A stretch of 53,680 nucleotides of DNA from Geobacteraceae bacterium (GTDB lineage Bacteria > Desulfobacterota > Desulfuromonadia > Desulfuromonadales > BM103), in NCBI GenBank assembly GCA_024641085.1, contig JAHEDT010000019.1:1-53680 (forward strand). The letters are read 5' to 3'. The notes beneath the pieces are model-generated. The model was not told the origin of the DNA. It did no database searches and saw only the letters and a program-made list of their open reading frames with translations. Positions within the stretch are counted from its first letter, which is position 1; the number at the start of each line of letters is the position of its first letter. This document shows, in pieces, positions 43,209-53,591 of this stretch. The translations under genes and the position numbers were made by a program.

Positions 43209-43293
43209 ACCGGAGTCAACCCGTAGGGGTATAATCTACAATCATAATGAGACGGTCTCAGATCGGATCGAAACCAAGAAGGAGGAAAATAAA

Positions 43294-43527
43294 ATGGCTA
43301 GTATTGCAGAGCGTATCAAGCAGATTGTCGCTGAACAGTTGGGTGTAGATGAAGACCAGGTCACGACAGAAGCGTCTTTCATGGACGATCTGGGGGCCGA
43401 CTCCCTGGACACCGTAGAGCTGGTCATGGCTCTCGAGGAAGAATTCGACATCGAAATCTCCGATGAGGATGCCGAGAAAATCCAGACTGTTCAGGATGCC
43501 ATCGACTACATCAGTGAGAATTCCTAA
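43294..43527 (+). CDS. acpP: Acyl carrier protein
   Basis: This 77-residue acidic carrier has the phosphopantetheine site Ser37 in [18 protein letters not shown]. It carries growing acyl chains between the Fab enzymes. GGAGG lies before the ATG. The 85-base gap from fabG may add independent control. Two hairpins follow before fabF, which could set a higher level of AcpP than of FabF. Confidence 0.97.
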   Translation: MASIAERIKQIVAEQLGVDEDQVTTEASFMDDLGADSLDTVELVMALEEEFDIEISDEDAEKIQTVQDAIDYISENS

Positions 43528-43536
43528 ATCTCGGTT

Positions 43537-43606
43537 GGCAGCAGCCTGCTGCTGCCGACACTTATGACAGAACCTGCCCCGGCAGCCTGAACGGGTTGCC
43601 GGGGGC
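43537..43606 (+). promoter_or_regulatory. Two tandem hairpins between acpP and fabF
   Basis: Hairpin 1: GGCAGCAG (43537-43544) with CTGCTGCC (43549-43556). Hairpin 2: GCCCCGGCA (43576-43584) with TGCCGGGGGC (43597-43606). Neither has a strong T-run, so partial termination or protection of the acpP 3' end is more likely than a full stop. Confidence 0.5.
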
Positions 43607-43635
43607 TGGCTTTGTGTTGGGAGGGCAATAGCCTC

Positions 43636-44868
43636 ATGCGCAGAGTTGTTGTAACCGGCCTGGGAATCACTTCCCCCCTGGGGACAGGACTTGAGAAGAA
43701 CTGGGATGCCGTGACGAACGGTCGCTCCGGGATCGGTCCGATCACACGTTTTGACGCTTCGGAATTTCCGGTCAGATTCGCTGGTGAAGTCCGTGATTTT
43801 CCAGAAGAAGAATACATTGACAAGAAAGAGGGCCGCAAGATGGACCTCTTTATCCATTATGCTCTCGGTGCGGCAGTAATGGCCCTGGCTGATTCCGGCC
43901 TGGTGATCAATGATGAGAACGCCGAGCGAGTCGGCGTCGTGGTTGGCTCGGGGATGGGCGGTCTGCCTGCCATCGAGAGGTATCACGAAGCTTTGACCAA
44001 TGGCGGTTATCGCAAAATCAGCCCTTTTTTCATCCCGATGTCGATTATCAATCTGGCTGCCGGCCAGATTTCCATAAAATGTGGGGCCAAAGGCCCTAAT
44101 ATCGCTCCAGTATCGGCTTGTGCCACAGGTACGCATGCGATCGGCGACGCCTTTCGCATGATCCAGCGCGGTGATGCCGACGCTGTCATCTCCGGGGGAA
44201 CTGAGTCAACCATCTGCCCCCTCGGCATAGGCGGCTTCTCGGTCATGAAGGCGCTCTCGACACTCAACGAGGATCCGCAGGCGGCAAGCCGTCCCTTCGA
44301 TAAAAATCGCGACGGTTTCGTCATGGGTGAAGGGTCCGGCATCGTGATCCTGGAAGAATATGAATCCGCCAAACGGCGCGGCGCGAAAATCTATGCTGAA
44401 GTCGCTGGCTATGGCCTGACCGGTGATGCCTATCACTTGACGGCACCGTCCCCCGGTGGTGAGGGTGCGGCCCGCTGCATGAAGATGGCCCTGAAGACCG
44501 CCGGAGTCAATCCTGATCAGGTCGATTACATCAATGCTCACGGTACCTCGACTCCTTTCAACGACCTTTACGAAACCATGGCCATCAAGTCGGTGTTCGG
44601 TGAGCACGCCAAGCGACTCATGGTCAGTTCGACCAAGAGCATGACCGGCCATCTGCTTGGAGCCGCCGGCGGTGTCGAAGCGATCTTCTCGGTGCTGGCC
44701 ATAAGTCGCGGGGTTGTTCCTCCGACCATTAACTACACCGAGCCGGATCCGGAGTGTGATCTTGATTACGTCCCGAACCAGGCGCGCCAGGCGGACGTGA
44801 AGATCGCCATCTCCAACTCTCTCGGTTTCGGCGGCACCAACGGGACGGTGCTGTTCCGCAAGGTGTAG
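43636..44868 (+). CDS. fabF: 3-oxoacyl-ACP synthase II
   Basis: This 410-residue elongating condensing enzyme has Cys162 in [13 protein letters not shown], with the two His residues in [11 protein letters not shown] and [21 protein letters not shown]-type closing residues appear as [12 protein letters not shown]. The start at 43636 ([10 protein letters not shown]) is chosen by homology; the frame is open eight codons upstream. It is the last fab gene of the operon, with rpiB four bases later. Confidence 0.96.
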   Translation: MRRVVVTGLGITSPLGTGLEKNWDAVTNGRSGIGPITRFDASEFPVRFAGEVRDFPEEEYIDKKEGRKMDLFIHYALGAAVMALADSGLVINDENAERVGVVVGSGMGGLPAIERYHEALTNGGYRKISPFFIPMSIINLAAGQISIKCGAKGPNIAPVSACATGTHAIGDAFRMIQRGDADAVISGGTESTICPLGIGGFSVMKALSTLNEDPQAASRPFDKNRDGFVMGEGSGIVILEEYESAKRRGAKIYAEVAGYGLTGDAYHLTAPSPGGEGAARCMKMALKTAGVNPDQVDYINAHGTSTPFNDLYETMAIKSVFGEHAKRLMVSSTKSMTGHLLGAAGGVEAIFSVLAISRGVVPPTINYTEPDPECDLDYVPNQARQADVKIAISNSLGFGGTNGTVLFRKV

Positions 44869-44872
44869 CCAG

Positions 44873-45328
44873 ATGATTGTCCTCGGCAGTGATCATGGCG
44901 GGCTGGAGCTCAAGGAGGCCATTCAGGCCGCTCTTGCGGCGCGAGGCCTGGACGTGAACGATTACGGCACAGACAATGGAGACTCGGTTGACTACCCCGA
45001 TTTCGCCGAAAAGGTCGCAGGAGCGGTCTCACGCGGCGATGCCGAGCTCGGCATCCTGGTTTGCGGAACGGGTATCGGCATGTCGATTGTCGCTAATAAA
45101 TTCCCCGGTGTTCGGGCGGCCCTGGCTACCGATGAGTTCATGGCCCAGATGGCCAAGGAGCACAACAACGCCAATATCCTGGTCCTGGGGGGGCGGGTCC
45201 TGACGGCGGAGAAGGCTGTCAAGTTGGTGAACATCTGGCTCGATACACACTACGAGGGGGGGCGCCACCAGCGGCGTCTCGACAAGATTACCCAGCTGGA
45301 GACGGCCCTTCGCGCCGGCAAGATGTAA
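44873..45328 (+). CDS. rpiB: Ribose 5-phosphate isomerase B
   Basis: This 151-residue enzyme interconverts ribose 5-phosphate and ribulose 5-phosphate. LGSDHGGLELKEAI opens it, Cys64 lies in ILVCGTGIGMS, and GVRAALATDEFMAQMAKEHNNANIL is the family core. It supplies ribulose 5-phosphate, which RibBA downstream uses for riboflavin. It starts four bases after fabF. Confidence 0.95.
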   Translation: MIVLGSDHGGLELKEAIQAALAARGLDVNDYGTDNGDSVDYPDFAEKVAGAVSRGDAELGILVCGTGIGMSIVANKFPGVRAALATDEFMAQMAKEHNNANILVLGGRVLTAEKAVKLVNIWLDTHYEGGRHQRRLDKITQLETALRAGKM

Positions 45329-45421
45329 TACGGTTTATGCCTGCGGGCAGGCCAATCGCCTGCCCGTTTCACTTTGCAGCGCATCACGATAGCGATCAAA
45401 CAACGGGAGGTCCATACTGCC

Positions 45422-46672
45422 ATGTTCGATAAACTCGCCCAATTCGACCCGGACATCACGGCCGCGATCCTCAGGGAAACGGCGCGCCAGGAATACAGCC
45501 TTGAATTCATCGCCTCGGAGAACTTTGTCAGCGAGGCGGTCCTTGAGGCCCAGGGGTCGGTCCTGACCAACAAGTATGCCGAGGGTTATCCCGGCAAAAG
45601 GTATTACGGCGGTTGCGAATTCGTCGATGTCGCAGAACAGCTGGCGATTGACCGCGCCAGGGAGCTTTTCGGTGCAGAACATGTCAATGTCCAGGCCCAC
45701 TCTGGATCACAGGCCAACATGGCGGTCTATTTTTCCGCCTGCCAGCCTGGCGATACTGTCCTGGGGATGAATCTCGCTCATGGCGGCCATCTGACTCACG
45801 GCTCCCCGGTGAATTTTTCCGGCAAGCTGTTCAATATCGTGCCTTACGGACTGCGTAAAGAGACCGGCAGGATTGATTACGACGAAGTCGAGCAACTGGC
45901 CAGAAAACACAAACCGAAATTGATCGTGGTCGGTGCCAGTGCCTATCCGCGAACCCTTGATTTCGAAGCTTTCCGGCGTGTTGCCGACCAGGTTGGCGCC
46001 CCGGTCATGGTCGATATGGCCCATATCGCTGGCCTGGTCGCTGCCGGTGTCCACCCGACGCCGGTGCCCCATGCCGAGTATGTCACCACCACCACGCACA
46101 AAACGCTGCGTGGCCCGCGTGGCGGCATGATCCTCTGCAGGGACGAGTTTGCCAAGAAGGTGAACAGCAATATCTTCCCGGGGATCCAGGGCGGCCCTTT
46201 GATGCATGTGATTGCCGCCAAGGCGGTTGCTTTCAAAGAGGCTCTTGCTCCGGAATTCAAGACCTATGCCGCACAAGTGGTCAAGAATGCCCAGGCTCTT
46301 GCCGAAGAACTGGTCTCCCGCGGTTACAATCTCGTCTCCGGAGGTACGGATAACCATCTCATGCTGCTTGACTTCAGCGGTACTGAGCTGACCGGCAAGG
46401 TTGCCGAGGAAACCCTTGAAAAGGCAGGCATCACCGTGAACAAGAACGCCGTGCCATTTGATACCCGTTCGCCGTTTGTCACCAGCGGTGTGCGCATCGG
46501 AACACCGGCGAGCACCACGCGCGGCCTCAAAGAAGCAGAGATGCGCCAGATCGGTGCATGGATAGACGAGGCCCTGCAGAATCTCGCAAATGAAGCGGTT
46601 CTGGCCAGAATTCGTGGTGAAATTCGCGAGCTGTGCCAGAAATTCCCCCTTTACGCCCATAGACTTGTCTAG
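45422..46672 (+). CDS. glyA: Serine hydroxymethyltransferase
   Basis: This 416-residue PLP enzyme converts serine and tetrahydrofolate to glycine and methylene-THF. The PLP lysine is in [15 protein letters not shown], with family motifs [29 protein letters not shown] and [12 protein letters not shown]. The ATG at 45422 follows GGGAGG and matches homologues. Its product methylene-THF feeds thymidylate synthesis, which pairs well with the dCMP deaminase gene that begins right after its stop. Confidence 0.97.
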   Translation: MFDKLAQFDPDITAAILRETARQEYSLEFIASENFVSEAVLEAQGSVLTNKYAEGYPGKRYYGGCEFVDVAEQLAIDRARELFGAEHVNVQAHSGSQANMAVYFSACQPGDTVLGMNLAHGGHLTHGSPVNFSGKLFNIVPYGLRKETGRIDYDEVEQLARKHKPKLIVVGASAYPRTLDFEAFRRVADQVGAPVMVDMAHIAGLVAAGVHPTPVPHAEYVTTTTHKTLRGPRGGMILCRDEFAKKVNSNIFPGIQGGPLMHVIAAKAVAFKEALAPEFKTYAAQVVKNAQALAEELVSRGYNLVSGGTDNHLMLLDFSGTELTGKVAEETLEKAGITVNKNAVPFDTRSPFVTSGVRIGTPASTTRGLKEAEMRQIGAWIDEALQNLANEAVLARIRGEIRELCQKFPLYAHRLV

Positions 46673-47134
46673 ATGGACAGGCCATCCTGGGACGAGTATT
46701 TCATGGATATCACCCGCCTGGTGGCACGACGCTCGACCTGTCTGCGTCGCCAGGTCGGTGCCGTGATGGTCAAGGACAAGAACATCCTGGCGACCGGCTA
46801 CAACGGTACGCCAAGCGGTATTAAGCACTGTGATGTGACCGGGTGCCTCAGGGAGCAGCTCAAGGTCCCCTCCGGTGAACGGCACGAGCTGTGCCGTGGC
46901 CTGCATGCCGAGCAAAATGCCATTATTCAGGCCGCCAGGCATGGCGTTAATATCTCTGATTCAGTCCTTTACTGTACGGATTCACCCTGTATCATCTGTA
47001 CGAAAATGCTGATCAACGCCGGAATCCGCAAGGTTATTTACCTTCAGGGCTATGCGGACAATCTTTCCATGGAAATGCTTGAAGAGGCCGGCATTGAGAC
47101 GTTTCTTTTTGATCATGCAGTCTCCGGAGGTTGA
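46673..47134 (+). CDS. dCMP deaminase (ComEB-like)
   Basis: This 153-residue zinc deaminase has His78 and Glu80 in HAEQNAII and Cys106/Cys109 in [23 protein letters not shown] and [10 protein letters not shown] are typical of the deoxycytidylate type. It likely makes dUMP for thymidylate. Its ATG follows the glyA stop with no gap, and its stop overlaps the nrdR region. Cytidine or ComE-type specificity cannot be excluded. Confidence 0.88.
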   Translation: MDRPSWDEYFMDITRLVARRSTCLRRQVGAVMVKDKNILATGYNGTPSGIKHCDVTGCLREQLKVPSGERHELCRGLHAEQNAIIQAARHGVNISDSVLYCTDSPCIICTKMLINAGIRKVIYLQGYADNLSMEMLEEAGIETFLFDHAVSGG

Positions 47135-47136
47135 TG

Positions 47137-47601
47137 ATGAAATGCCCGTTTTGCAGCCATGACGACACGCGTGTCGTCGATTCGCGCCTTGGAAAAGAGG
47201 GGAACAACATTCGCAGACGACGTGAATGCGTTGAGTGTGAGCGTCGCTTTACGACCTATGAACGCGTCGAGGAGACCTTGCCGCTGGTGATCAAGAAGGA
47301 TGGTCGCAGGGAAGCCTTTGACCGCCAGAAGATTATCTCGGGGATTCAGCGCGCCTGTGAAAAACGGCCGGTATCGATTGCCACCATCGAGAAGGTGGTC
47401 GACCAGATGGAACTCACCCTCCAGGAGAGTGGCGAAAAGGAGATCGCAGCCAGCCGTATCGGTGAAGCGGTTATGGAGGCTCTGCAGTCTATCGATGAAG
47501 TTGCCTATGTTCGTTTTGCATCCGTCTACCGTCAATTCCGCGATATCAACGAATTCATGGCAGAGCTGACCGATATTCTGGCCAAGGGTGCCACCAAATA
47601 G
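47137..47601 (+). CDS. nrdR: Transcriptional repressor NrdR
   Basis: This 154-residue regulator of ribonucleotide reductase genes has a zinc ribbon (MKCPFC, then CVEC) and [20 protein letters not shown], followed by an ATP-cone that senses dATP/ATP ([16 protein letters not shown]). GGAGG at 47126-47130 is spaced best for the ATG at 47137; codons at 47131 and 47134 are in frame too. Its place between dCMP deaminase and rib genes is common. Confidence 0.95.
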   Translation: MKCPFCSHDDTRVVDSRLGKEGNNIRRRRECVECERRFTTYERVEETLPLVIKKDGRREAFDRQKIISGIQRACEKRPVSIATIEKVVDQMELTLQESGEKEIAASRIGEAVMEALQSIDEVAYVRFASVYRQFRDINEFMAELTDILAKGATK

Positions 47602-47662
47602 AGCCCCTCCGATGACAGCGGGTGGGCCGTTCCCGTCAACCGGTGACGCATTGCAAGCCGAC

Positions 47663-48778
47663 ATGACCTCCCAAGAAGAACAATTCATGCACCGGGCCAT
47701 CAGCCTCGCCAGGAGAGGTCTGGGCAGGACTGCGCCCAACCCTCCGGTCGGAGCCGTTCTGGTCCGCGGCGGCAAGATTGTCGGCGAGGGATTCCACCCC
47801 GCCGCGGGAGATCCCCATGCCGAGATCTTCGCCTTGCGCGCAGCCGGTGTTCGGGCCGAGGGCGCCGATCTCTATGTCACCTTGGAGCCGTGCTGCCATC
47901 AGGGGCGCACCGGCCCCTGCACCGAAGCCCTGATCGATGCCGGTATCGCCAGGGTGTTTGTCGGCACTCGCGACCCGAATCCGCTGGTGTCCGGGCAGGG
48001 GATGGATCGCCTGCGCGGTGGCGGCATCGAGGTCGTTTGCGGTATCCTCGAAACCGATTGCCGGGCGCTGATTGCGCCTTTTGCCAAACATGTCACAAGC
48101 GGCATGCCCTATGTCGTTTTCAAGGCGGCCATGACCCTCGATGGCCAGACCGCAACCGCCAACGGCGACTCGCAGTGGATTTCCTGCCCGGCAAGCCGTG
48201 ACCTGGTCCACCAGCTGCGCAACCAGGTCGACGGGATCATGGTCGGATCAGGGACGGTCAAGGCCGATGATCCACGCCTGACCACCAGGCTTGCCGAGGG
48301 TGGCCGCAACCCGGTGCGGATCGTCTTCGACGGCAGACTTGAAACCTCTCCGCAGGCCAGGGTCTACAGTCAAGAGTCGGATGCCAAGAAGACCGTCCTG
48401 GTCACTGCTTCGGACCACGCGGCGGCTGATTTACAGCCTTATCGCGTCGCCGGAGTTGACTGCATCCAGGTCGCCCGCAATGCCGACGGCCTGGATTTGC
48501 CTGCGGCCCTCGCTGAACTGGGTAGAAAAAACCTGCAATATCTTCTGCTGGAAGGTGGCAGTGTGCTGGGTGGCGCCATGCTGCGGGCCGGGTTGATCGA
48601 TCGCCTGATGATTTTCGTTGCGCCAAAGCTTCTCGGCGGAGTCGGTCGCAGCCTGTTGGCCGGAGAGGGCGTTGCCGGTATGGGCGATGCCCGCAAGGTG
48701 CTGAATTTGCGCGCTCGTCAAATCGGCACGGATATCCTGATAGAAGGGGAGGTGCAGAATGTTCACCGGCCTGATTGA
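47663..48778 (+). CDS. ribD: Riboflavin biosynthesis deaminase/reductase
   Basis: This 371-residue two-domain enzyme does the second and third steps from GTP to riboflavin. The deaminase has His52/Glu54 (PHAEIFAL) and cysteines in TLEPCCHQGRTGPCTEAL. The reductase follows from about residue 150 (KAAMTLDGQTATANGDSQWIS). The start at 47663 is chosen by homology because none of the upstream in-frame ATGs has a clear ribosome site. It overlaps ribE by 20 bases. Confidence 0.94.
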   Translation: MTSQEEQFMHRAISLARRGLGRTAPNPPVGAVLVRGGKIVGEGFHPAAGDPHAEIFALRAAGVRAEGADLYVTLEPCCHQGRTGPCTEALIDAGIARVFVGTRDPNPLVSGQGMDRLRGGGIEVVCGILETDCRALIAPFAKHVTSGMPYVVFKAAMTLDGQTATANGDSQWISCPASRDLVHQLRNQVDGIMVGSGTVKADDPRLTTRLAEGGRNPVRIVFDGRLETSPQARVYSQESDAKKTVLVTASDHAAADLQPYRVAGVDCIQVARNADGLDLPAALAELGRKNLQYLLLEGGSVLGGAMLRAGLIDRLMIFVAPKLLGGVGRSLLAGEGVAGMGDARKVLNLRARQIGTDILIEGEVQNVHRPD

Positions 48779-49406
48779 AGACCTTGGCACATTGCGCGAT
48801 ATCCGCACCGGTTCTGACCAGGCCCGGCTGACGGTTGCGACCGGCCTGCCGATGAGTGAACTCTCCCTCGGTGAAAGCATCGCTGTCAACGGCGTCTGCC
48901 TGACCGTTACCGGCTTCGGCGATGGCGCTTTCTCGGCCGATGTCTCGCCGGAAACCCTGAATCGCAGTACGCTGGGCCGCCTAATGAGAGGCGCGCGCGT
49001 CAACCTGGAACGGGCACTGCGCCTCACCGACCGACTCGGTGGGCATTTGGTGACCGGGCACATCGACGGCCGGGCCCGGATCATCGACCGCCACCAGGAT
49101 GGCAATGCCTGGCGTTACAGGATCCAGGCCGACCCCTCCGTGACGGCATTGCTGGTCGCCAAAGGCAGCGTTGCCATCGACGGCATCAGCCTGACTGTCA
49201 ATGAAGTCTCTGGGGAGACCTTTGCCCTGGCGGTGATCCCCCATACCCTTGCGGAAACCACCCTGCGGGACCGCAAGGTCGGTGATGAAGTCAACGTCGA
49301 GACCGATCTGATCGGCAAATATGTCGCGCGATTCATGCTCAACGGCGTTCCGGGAAAAGCCCAGGGTGTGACGTTGGATCTCCTTGCCAAGCATGGTTTT
49401 TTATGA
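48759..49406 (+). CDS. ribE: Riboflavin synthase alpha subunit
   Basis: This 215-residue protein is built of two similar lumazine-binding barrels. MFTGLIEDLGTL and SLGESIAVNGVCLTVTGF form the first; KGSVAIDGISLTVNEVSGETFAL forms the second. It dismutates two lumazines to riboflavin. Its start lies 20 bases inside ribD, with GGGGAGG before it. No FMN riboswitch is seen anywhere in the cluster. Confidence 0.95.
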   Translation: MFTGLIEDLGTLRDIRTGSDQARLTVATGLPMSELSLGESIAVNGVCLTVTGFGDGAFSADVSPETLNRSTLGRLMRGARVNLERALRLTDRLGGHLVTGHIDGRARIIDRHQDGNAWRYRIQADPSVTALLVAKGSVAIDGISLTVNEVSGETFALAVIPHTLAETTLRDRKVGDEVNVETDLIGKYVARFMLNGVPGKAQGVTLDLLAKHGFL

Positions 49407-49449
49407 GATATTTTAAAGTCTTACTGCACCAGCACACTTAGGAAGTTTT

Positions 49450-50655
49450 ATGCCGTTATCCCGCGTTAAAGATGCACTAGAAGATATCCGCCAGGGAAAG
49501 ATGGTCATTCTGGTCGATGACGAAGATCGAGAAAATGAAGGCGATCTTTGCATGGCTGCCGAGATGGTCACCCCTGAAGCGATCAATTTCATGGCCAGAG
49601 AGGGTCGCGGCCTAATTTGCCTGTCCCTGACCGAGCAACGCGCCGATCATCTTGGTCTGCCGTTGATGGTCCAGGATAATTCCTCGTCCTTCGGCACGGC
49701 CTTTACCATTTCCATCGAAGCGCGGCGCGGCGTAACGACCGGGATTTCCGCGGCTGACCGTGCACGGACGATCCAGGTTGCGATAGCCGATGAGACCACG
49801 GCCCTGGACCTTGCCCGGCCCGGACATGTCTTCCCGCTGCGCGCCAAAAAGGGTGGTGTCATGGTCCGTGCCGGTCAAACCGAAGGTTCTGTCGACCTGG
49901 CCCGCCTGGCCGGGTTGAAACCGGCTGGCGTGATCTGCGAGATCATGAATGATGACGGCAGCATGGCGCGCTTGCCGGAACTGCGCAAGTTCGCGGAGAA
50001 ACACGACCTGCGCATTGTCACGATCGCCGATATGGTCGCCTATCGGATGCGCAAGGAGCTGCTGATCAGGAGAGCTGCGGAAACCCGCCTGCCGACCAGG
50101 TCCGGAGGGGAATTCAACGCGATTGTTTACGACAACGACGTTGACAACTGTCAGCACCTGGCTCTCTACAAGGGCGAAATTAGCCCCGATTTGCCGGTTC
50201 TGGTCAGGGTGCACTCCGAATGCCTGACCGGCGACGTTTTCGGGTCGGAGCGGTGCGACTGCGGTGATCAGCTGCATACCTCAATGCGCATGATTGCACA
50301 GGAGGGTGCCGGCGTCGTACTCTACATGCGCCAGGAAGGTCGCGGCATCGGCCTGGTCAACAAGCTCAAGGCCTACAACCTCCAGGACGAGGGGTGTGAT
50401 ACCGTGGAGGCCAACGAGGCCCTCGGTTTCAAGGCTGATCTTCGCGATTACGGTATCGGCGCACAGATTTTGAGTGAACTCGGCGTCCGCAAGATCCGTT
50501 TGCTGACCAACAACCCGCGCAAGATCATCGGTCTTGAGGGGTATGGTCTCGAGATCGTTGAGCGGGTGCCGATCGAGATGCCGGCCAATAAGAGTAACCT
50601 CAAATATCTCAAGGCCAAGCAGGAAAAACTTGGCCACCTGCTTGAGAATCTATAG
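49450..50655 (+). CDS. ribBA: DHBP synthase / GTP cyclohydrolase II
   Basis: This 401-residue fusion makes both riboflavin precursors. The N-terminal RibB half has [17 protein letters not shown] and the acidic metal site. The C-terminal RibA half has the zinc motif [20 protein letters not shown] and [16 protein letters not shown]. Both catalytic sets look intact. GGAAG precedes the ATG. It uses ribulose 5-phosphate, which RpiB upstream can supply. Confidence 0.96.
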   Translation: MPLSRVKDALEDIRQGKMVILVDDEDRENEGDLCMAAEMVTPEAINFMAREGRGLICLSLTEQRADHLGLPLMVQDNSSSFGTAFTISIEARRGVTTGISAADRARTIQVAIADETTALDLARPGHVFPLRAKKGGVMVRAGQTEGSVDLARLAGLKPAGVICEIMNDDGSMARLPELRKFAEKHDLRIVTIADMVAYRMRKELLIRRAAETRLPTRSGGEFNAIVYDNDVDNCQHLALYKGEISPDLPVLVRVHSECLTGDVFGSERCDCGDQLHTSMRMIAQEGAGVVLYMRQEGRGIGLVNKLKAYNLQDEGCDTVEANEALGFKADLRDYGIGAQILSELGVRKIRLLTNNPRKIIGLEGYGLEIVERVPIEMPANKSNLKYLKAKQEKLGHLLENL

Positions 50656-50700
50656 CTCCGGGACAACCTTTTCCGGACCATGTTTTACGGGAGGCCAGAG

Positions 50701-51165
50701 ATGCCCAAGATAATCGAAGGAAAACTGGATGCCAAGGGACTGCGGGTCGGCCTCCTGGTGAGCCGGTTCAACAGTTTTGTCAGTGAGCGCCTGGTCGAGG
50801 GTGCTATTGACGCACTCCTGCGGCACGGTGCCGAGAAAGACGACATCAACATTGTCAGGGTCCCCGGTGCATTCGAAATCCCTCCGACCGCCAAGCAGAT
50901 GGTGGCTACGGGTCGCTACGACGCCATCGTTTGCCTGGGCGCGGTGATTCGCGGTGCCACGCCCCATTTCGATTATGTCAGCGCCGAAGTTTCCAAGGGT
51001 GTTGCCAGCGTCTCGATTGACTCAGGGATCCCTGTGGCTTTCGGTGTGTTGACCACCGATACCATCGAGCAGGCGATCGAACGTGCCGGCAGCAAGGCCG
51101 GCAACAAGGGCTTCGACGCCGCCATGGCTGCTGTCGAGATGGCCAACCTTTACAAGGCGCTTTAA
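50701..51165 (+). CDS. ribH: Lumazine synthase
   Basis: This 154-residue subunit of the riboflavin synthase complex has [47 protein letters not shown] and the catalytic His in this last segment. It joins the DHBP and pyrimidine halves. The start at 50701 follows GGGAGG; an in-frame ATG at 50680 is less likely. nusB begins seven bases after it, a frequent pairing. Confidence 0.96.
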   Translation: MPKIIEGKLDAKGLRVGLLVSRFNSFVSERLVEGAIDALLRHGAEKDDINIVRVPGAFEIPPTAKQMVATGRYDAIVCLGAVIRGATPHFDYVSAEVSKGVASVSIDSGIPVAFGVLTTDTIEQAIERAGSKAGNKGFDAAMAAVEMANLYKAL

Positions 51166-51171
51166 CCAGAG

Positions 51172-51645
51172 ATGTCACGTGGTATCAGACGCCAGGGGCG
51201 CGAAATGGCCCTCAAGGTACTTTACAGCCTCGCCGACCATGAAGGTGGATCCCTCGAACACGTGTTGATGGATTTCTGGAAGAACTTCCAGTTCCGCAAT
51301 GATGTGCTGGGCGAGGCTGTTGATGACGAGACGCCGCCAATCAAGCCGGAAGTCAGGCATTTTGCCGAGCGTCTGGTCTGCGGCGTGGCCGAGAATCTGG
51401 AACGCATCGACCTGGAGCTGAATTCGTATTCAACCAATTGGGCGCTGGACCGCATGGCCCGGGTTGACCTGGCCCTCCTCAGGCTGGCGGCGTATGAGTT
51501 GATTTACTGCCCGGATGTCCCGCACAACGTCGTGATCAATGAGGCCATTGAGATCGGCAAGCGCTTCGGCACCGAGGAGACCCCGGCGTTCATCAATGGG
51601 ATTCTCGATCATCTCGCGCAGCAGCATAGAACCGTACCTACATGA
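51172..51645 (+). CDS. nusB: Transcription antitermination protein NusB
   Basis: This 157-residue all-helical protein acts with NusE in rRNA antitermination. It has RRQGREMALKVLYSL at the N-terminus and WALDRMARVDLALLRLAAYEL with VINEAIEIGKRFGTEETPAFINGILD later. An insertion around 50-65 relative to short NusB is normal in this group. Its stop overlaps the next start (ATGA), so the downstream gene is coupled. Confidence 0.95.
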   Translation: MSRGIRRQGREMALKVLYSLADHEGGSLEHVLMDFWKNFQFRNDVLGEAVDDETPPIKPEVRHFAERLVCGVAENLERIDLELNSYSTNWALDRMARVDLALLRLAAYELIYCPDVPHNVVINEAIEIGKRFGTEETPAFINGILDHLAQQHRTVPT

Positions 51646-52103
51646 TCCGTCCGGAACACTTGGTGCTGCCTGCCGATTCCCTTCCAGGTGAATCGGTCGT
51701 AGCGTTGTATTTCTCCGATCAGAAACCTCTTTCCGGGCCTGTGGCGTTGCTCGACTGGCGTCTTGACGGTCAGTTGACCAAGATGCTCCTGGAAGGTCAG
51801 GTTCTTGGTCGTGCCGGAGAACACGTGTTGATGCAGAACAACGGCAAGCTTAAGGCCGACTGGGTCATTTTCGTTGGTGGCGGCAAGTGGCAGGGACTCT
51901 GTCGTGAAACCCATGCGGCTCTGGTCCGGCATATGCTGAGCGTGACCCGGCAGGCCGGCATCAAGAATGTGTCGCTGGCATTCCTGCCACATGAGGAGAT
52001 TGACGGCGACATCTTGCTCAAACAGATCAATGACGCGCTTGCGGTCGAGGGCGCGGGTATTGATACCTGCCGATATTCATGTGAAGCCGTGACTTCGGTC
52101 TAG
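51642..52103 (+). CDS. Free-standing M17 leucyl aminopeptidase N-terminal domain
   Basis: This 153-residue protein resembles only the N-terminal (macro-like) domain of cytosol aminopeptidase: a LDWRLDGQLTKMLLEGQVLGRAGEHVLM stretch, then ADWVIFVGGGKWQGL and a helical end. The catalytic M17 domain is missing, and no fragment follows, so it is a domain on its own rather than a broken gene. It is coupled to nusB by ATGA. The macro-like fold might bind a nucleotide or nucleic acid; the role is unknown. Confidence 0.7.
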   Translation: MIRPEHLVLPADSLPGESVVALYFSDQKPLSGPVALLDWRLDGQLTKMLLEGQVLGRAGEHVLMQNNGKLKADWVIFVGGGKWQGLCRETHAALVRHMLSVTRQAGIKNVSLAFLPHEEIDGDILLKQINDALAVEGAGIDTCRYSCEAVTSV

Positions 52104-52151
52104 GCCCCAGCCCGGTGAGATTCCGGACCTTGTCCTGAGAAGGTAAATATT

Positions 52152-53462
52152 ATGCAAAACATCAAAGTTGGCCTGCTTGGTTTCGGCACGATCGGCACCG
52201 GAGTTGTCCGAGTCTTTCAACAGAACCGTGATCTCCTGGTCAGCCGCCTCGGCGCGGATATCGAGCTGGTGCGGATCGTCGATCTTGATACGCACTCCGA
52301 CCGCGGTGTGCAGCTGCCTCCCGGTTTGCTGACAGACGACGCCCAGGGGCTGTTGAACGATCCGGACATCCATATCGTTATCGAGTTGATCGGCGGCTAT
52401 GAACCGGCCCGGACGTTTGTTCTCCAGGCGATACGCAACGGCAAGCATGTGGTCACCGCGAATAAGGCGCTGCTCGCCAAACACGGTGAGGAAATTTTCC
52501 GTGCGGCCGAGGAGGCGGGTGTCGATGTCATGTTCGAGGCTTCCGTCGGGGGAGGCATCCCGGTTATCTCGGCCATCAAGGAGAACCTTGGCGCCAACAA
52601 TTTCTCAGCCCTGTACGGTATTCTCAACGGCACCTGCAACTATATCCTGACGCAGATGGATGAGGAGGGCATTGATTTCGACGAAGTGCTGATCGATGCC
52701 CAGCGCAGGGGTTATGCCGAGGCCGATCCGACCTTTGACATCGAAGGGATAGACACGGCGCACAAACTCGCCTTGCTGTGCAGCCTCTGCTTCGGCACCA
52801 AGGTGGATTTCGATCAGATCTACACGGAAGGGGTCAGCAAGCTGTCCGCACTCGACATCCAGTATGCACGCGATTTCGGCTATAAGCTCAAGCTGCTGGC
52901 GATCGGCAAGCGTGATGGCGACCGGATCGAGGCCCGCGTCCACCCGACCATGATCCCGGAAGACTACCCCTTGTCGTCGATCAATGGCGTCTTCAACAGC
53001 ATTCGCCTGGTCGGAGACTTTTCCGGCCCGGTCATGCTCTCAGGCTATGGTGCCGGAATGGCCGCCACGGCGAGCGCCGTCGTGGGCGATGTGCTGGCCG
53101 TCGCTCGAAACCTGAGGTCCGATGTCGGTACCAGGGTGCCTGCCCTCGGCTGTCCGCAGGACTTGCTGTCTTCTTTTTCGGTCAAGCCGATGGAACAGCT
53201 GGTGACCCACTACTACCTCAGATTTACCGTTAAGGACCAGCCTGGCGTGCTGGCCAAGATTGCCGGGGTCCTCGGCAAATACCGGATCAGTATCGAGTCG
53301 ATGGTGCAGCCGCATCGTCACGAAGCAGAGGCTGTGCCGATCGTCTTTATGACTCACGAGGCCAAAGAATGTGACGTGATCGCGGCCTTGACCGAAATCG
53401 ATCAGCTCGATGTGGTTCAGGAAGAGACCCTGCTGATTCGTATCGAGGAAAACCTCGAATAG
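52152..53462 (+). CDS. hom: Homoserine dehydrogenase
   Basis: This 436-residue enzyme reduces aspartate semialdehyde to homoserine for threonine and methionine. The NAD(P) loop is GLLGFGTIGTGVV, the substrate region contains ASVGGGIPVISAIKENL, NGTCNYILTQM and GYAEADPTFDIEGIDTAHK, and a C-terminal ACT domain (FTVKDQPGVLAKIAGVLGKY) points to feedback control, usually by threonine. Length and order are normal. GAAGG lies before its ATG. Confidence 0.96.
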   Translation: MQNIKVGLLGFGTIGTGVVRVFQQNRDLLVSRLGADIELVRIVDLDTHSDRGVQLPPGLLTDDAQGLLNDPDIHIVIELIGGYEPARTFVLQAIRNGKHVVTANKALLAKHGEEIFRAAEEAGVDVMFEASVGGGIPVISAIKENLGANNFSALYGILNGTCNYILTQMDEEGIDFDEVLIDAQRRGYAEADPTFDIEGIDTAHKLALLCSLCFGTKVDFDQIYTEGVSKLSALDIQYARDFGYKLKLLAIGKRDGDRIEARVHPTMIPEDYPLSSINGVFNSIRLVGDFSGPVMLSGYGAGMAATASAVVGDVLAVARNLRSDVGTRVPALGCPQDLLSSFSVKPMEQLVTHYYLRFTVKDQPGVLAKIAGVLGKYRISIESMVQPHRHEAEAVPIVFMTHEAKECDVIAALTEIDQLDVVQEETLLIRIEENLE

Positions 53463-53591
53463 CTGTTGATCGCAATACCGCAAACCGACAGGGTGCTCGT
53501 CAGGGAGCGCCCCGGGCTGCTGGCAAAGTTCACCGTTGTTGCAAGGCTCAAAATTCAGTGAAGGATCGCAACACCTTTGGAAAGAAACACT

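Noticed and set aside
45707-46942. 411-codon minus-strand open frame
   Set aside because: It lies antisense across glyA and the dCMP deaminase gene, both certain; the protein is low in sense.
47602-49449. FMN riboswitch for the rib genes
   Set aside because: The gaps before ribD, ribE and ribBA are too short or lack the conserved RFN blocks.
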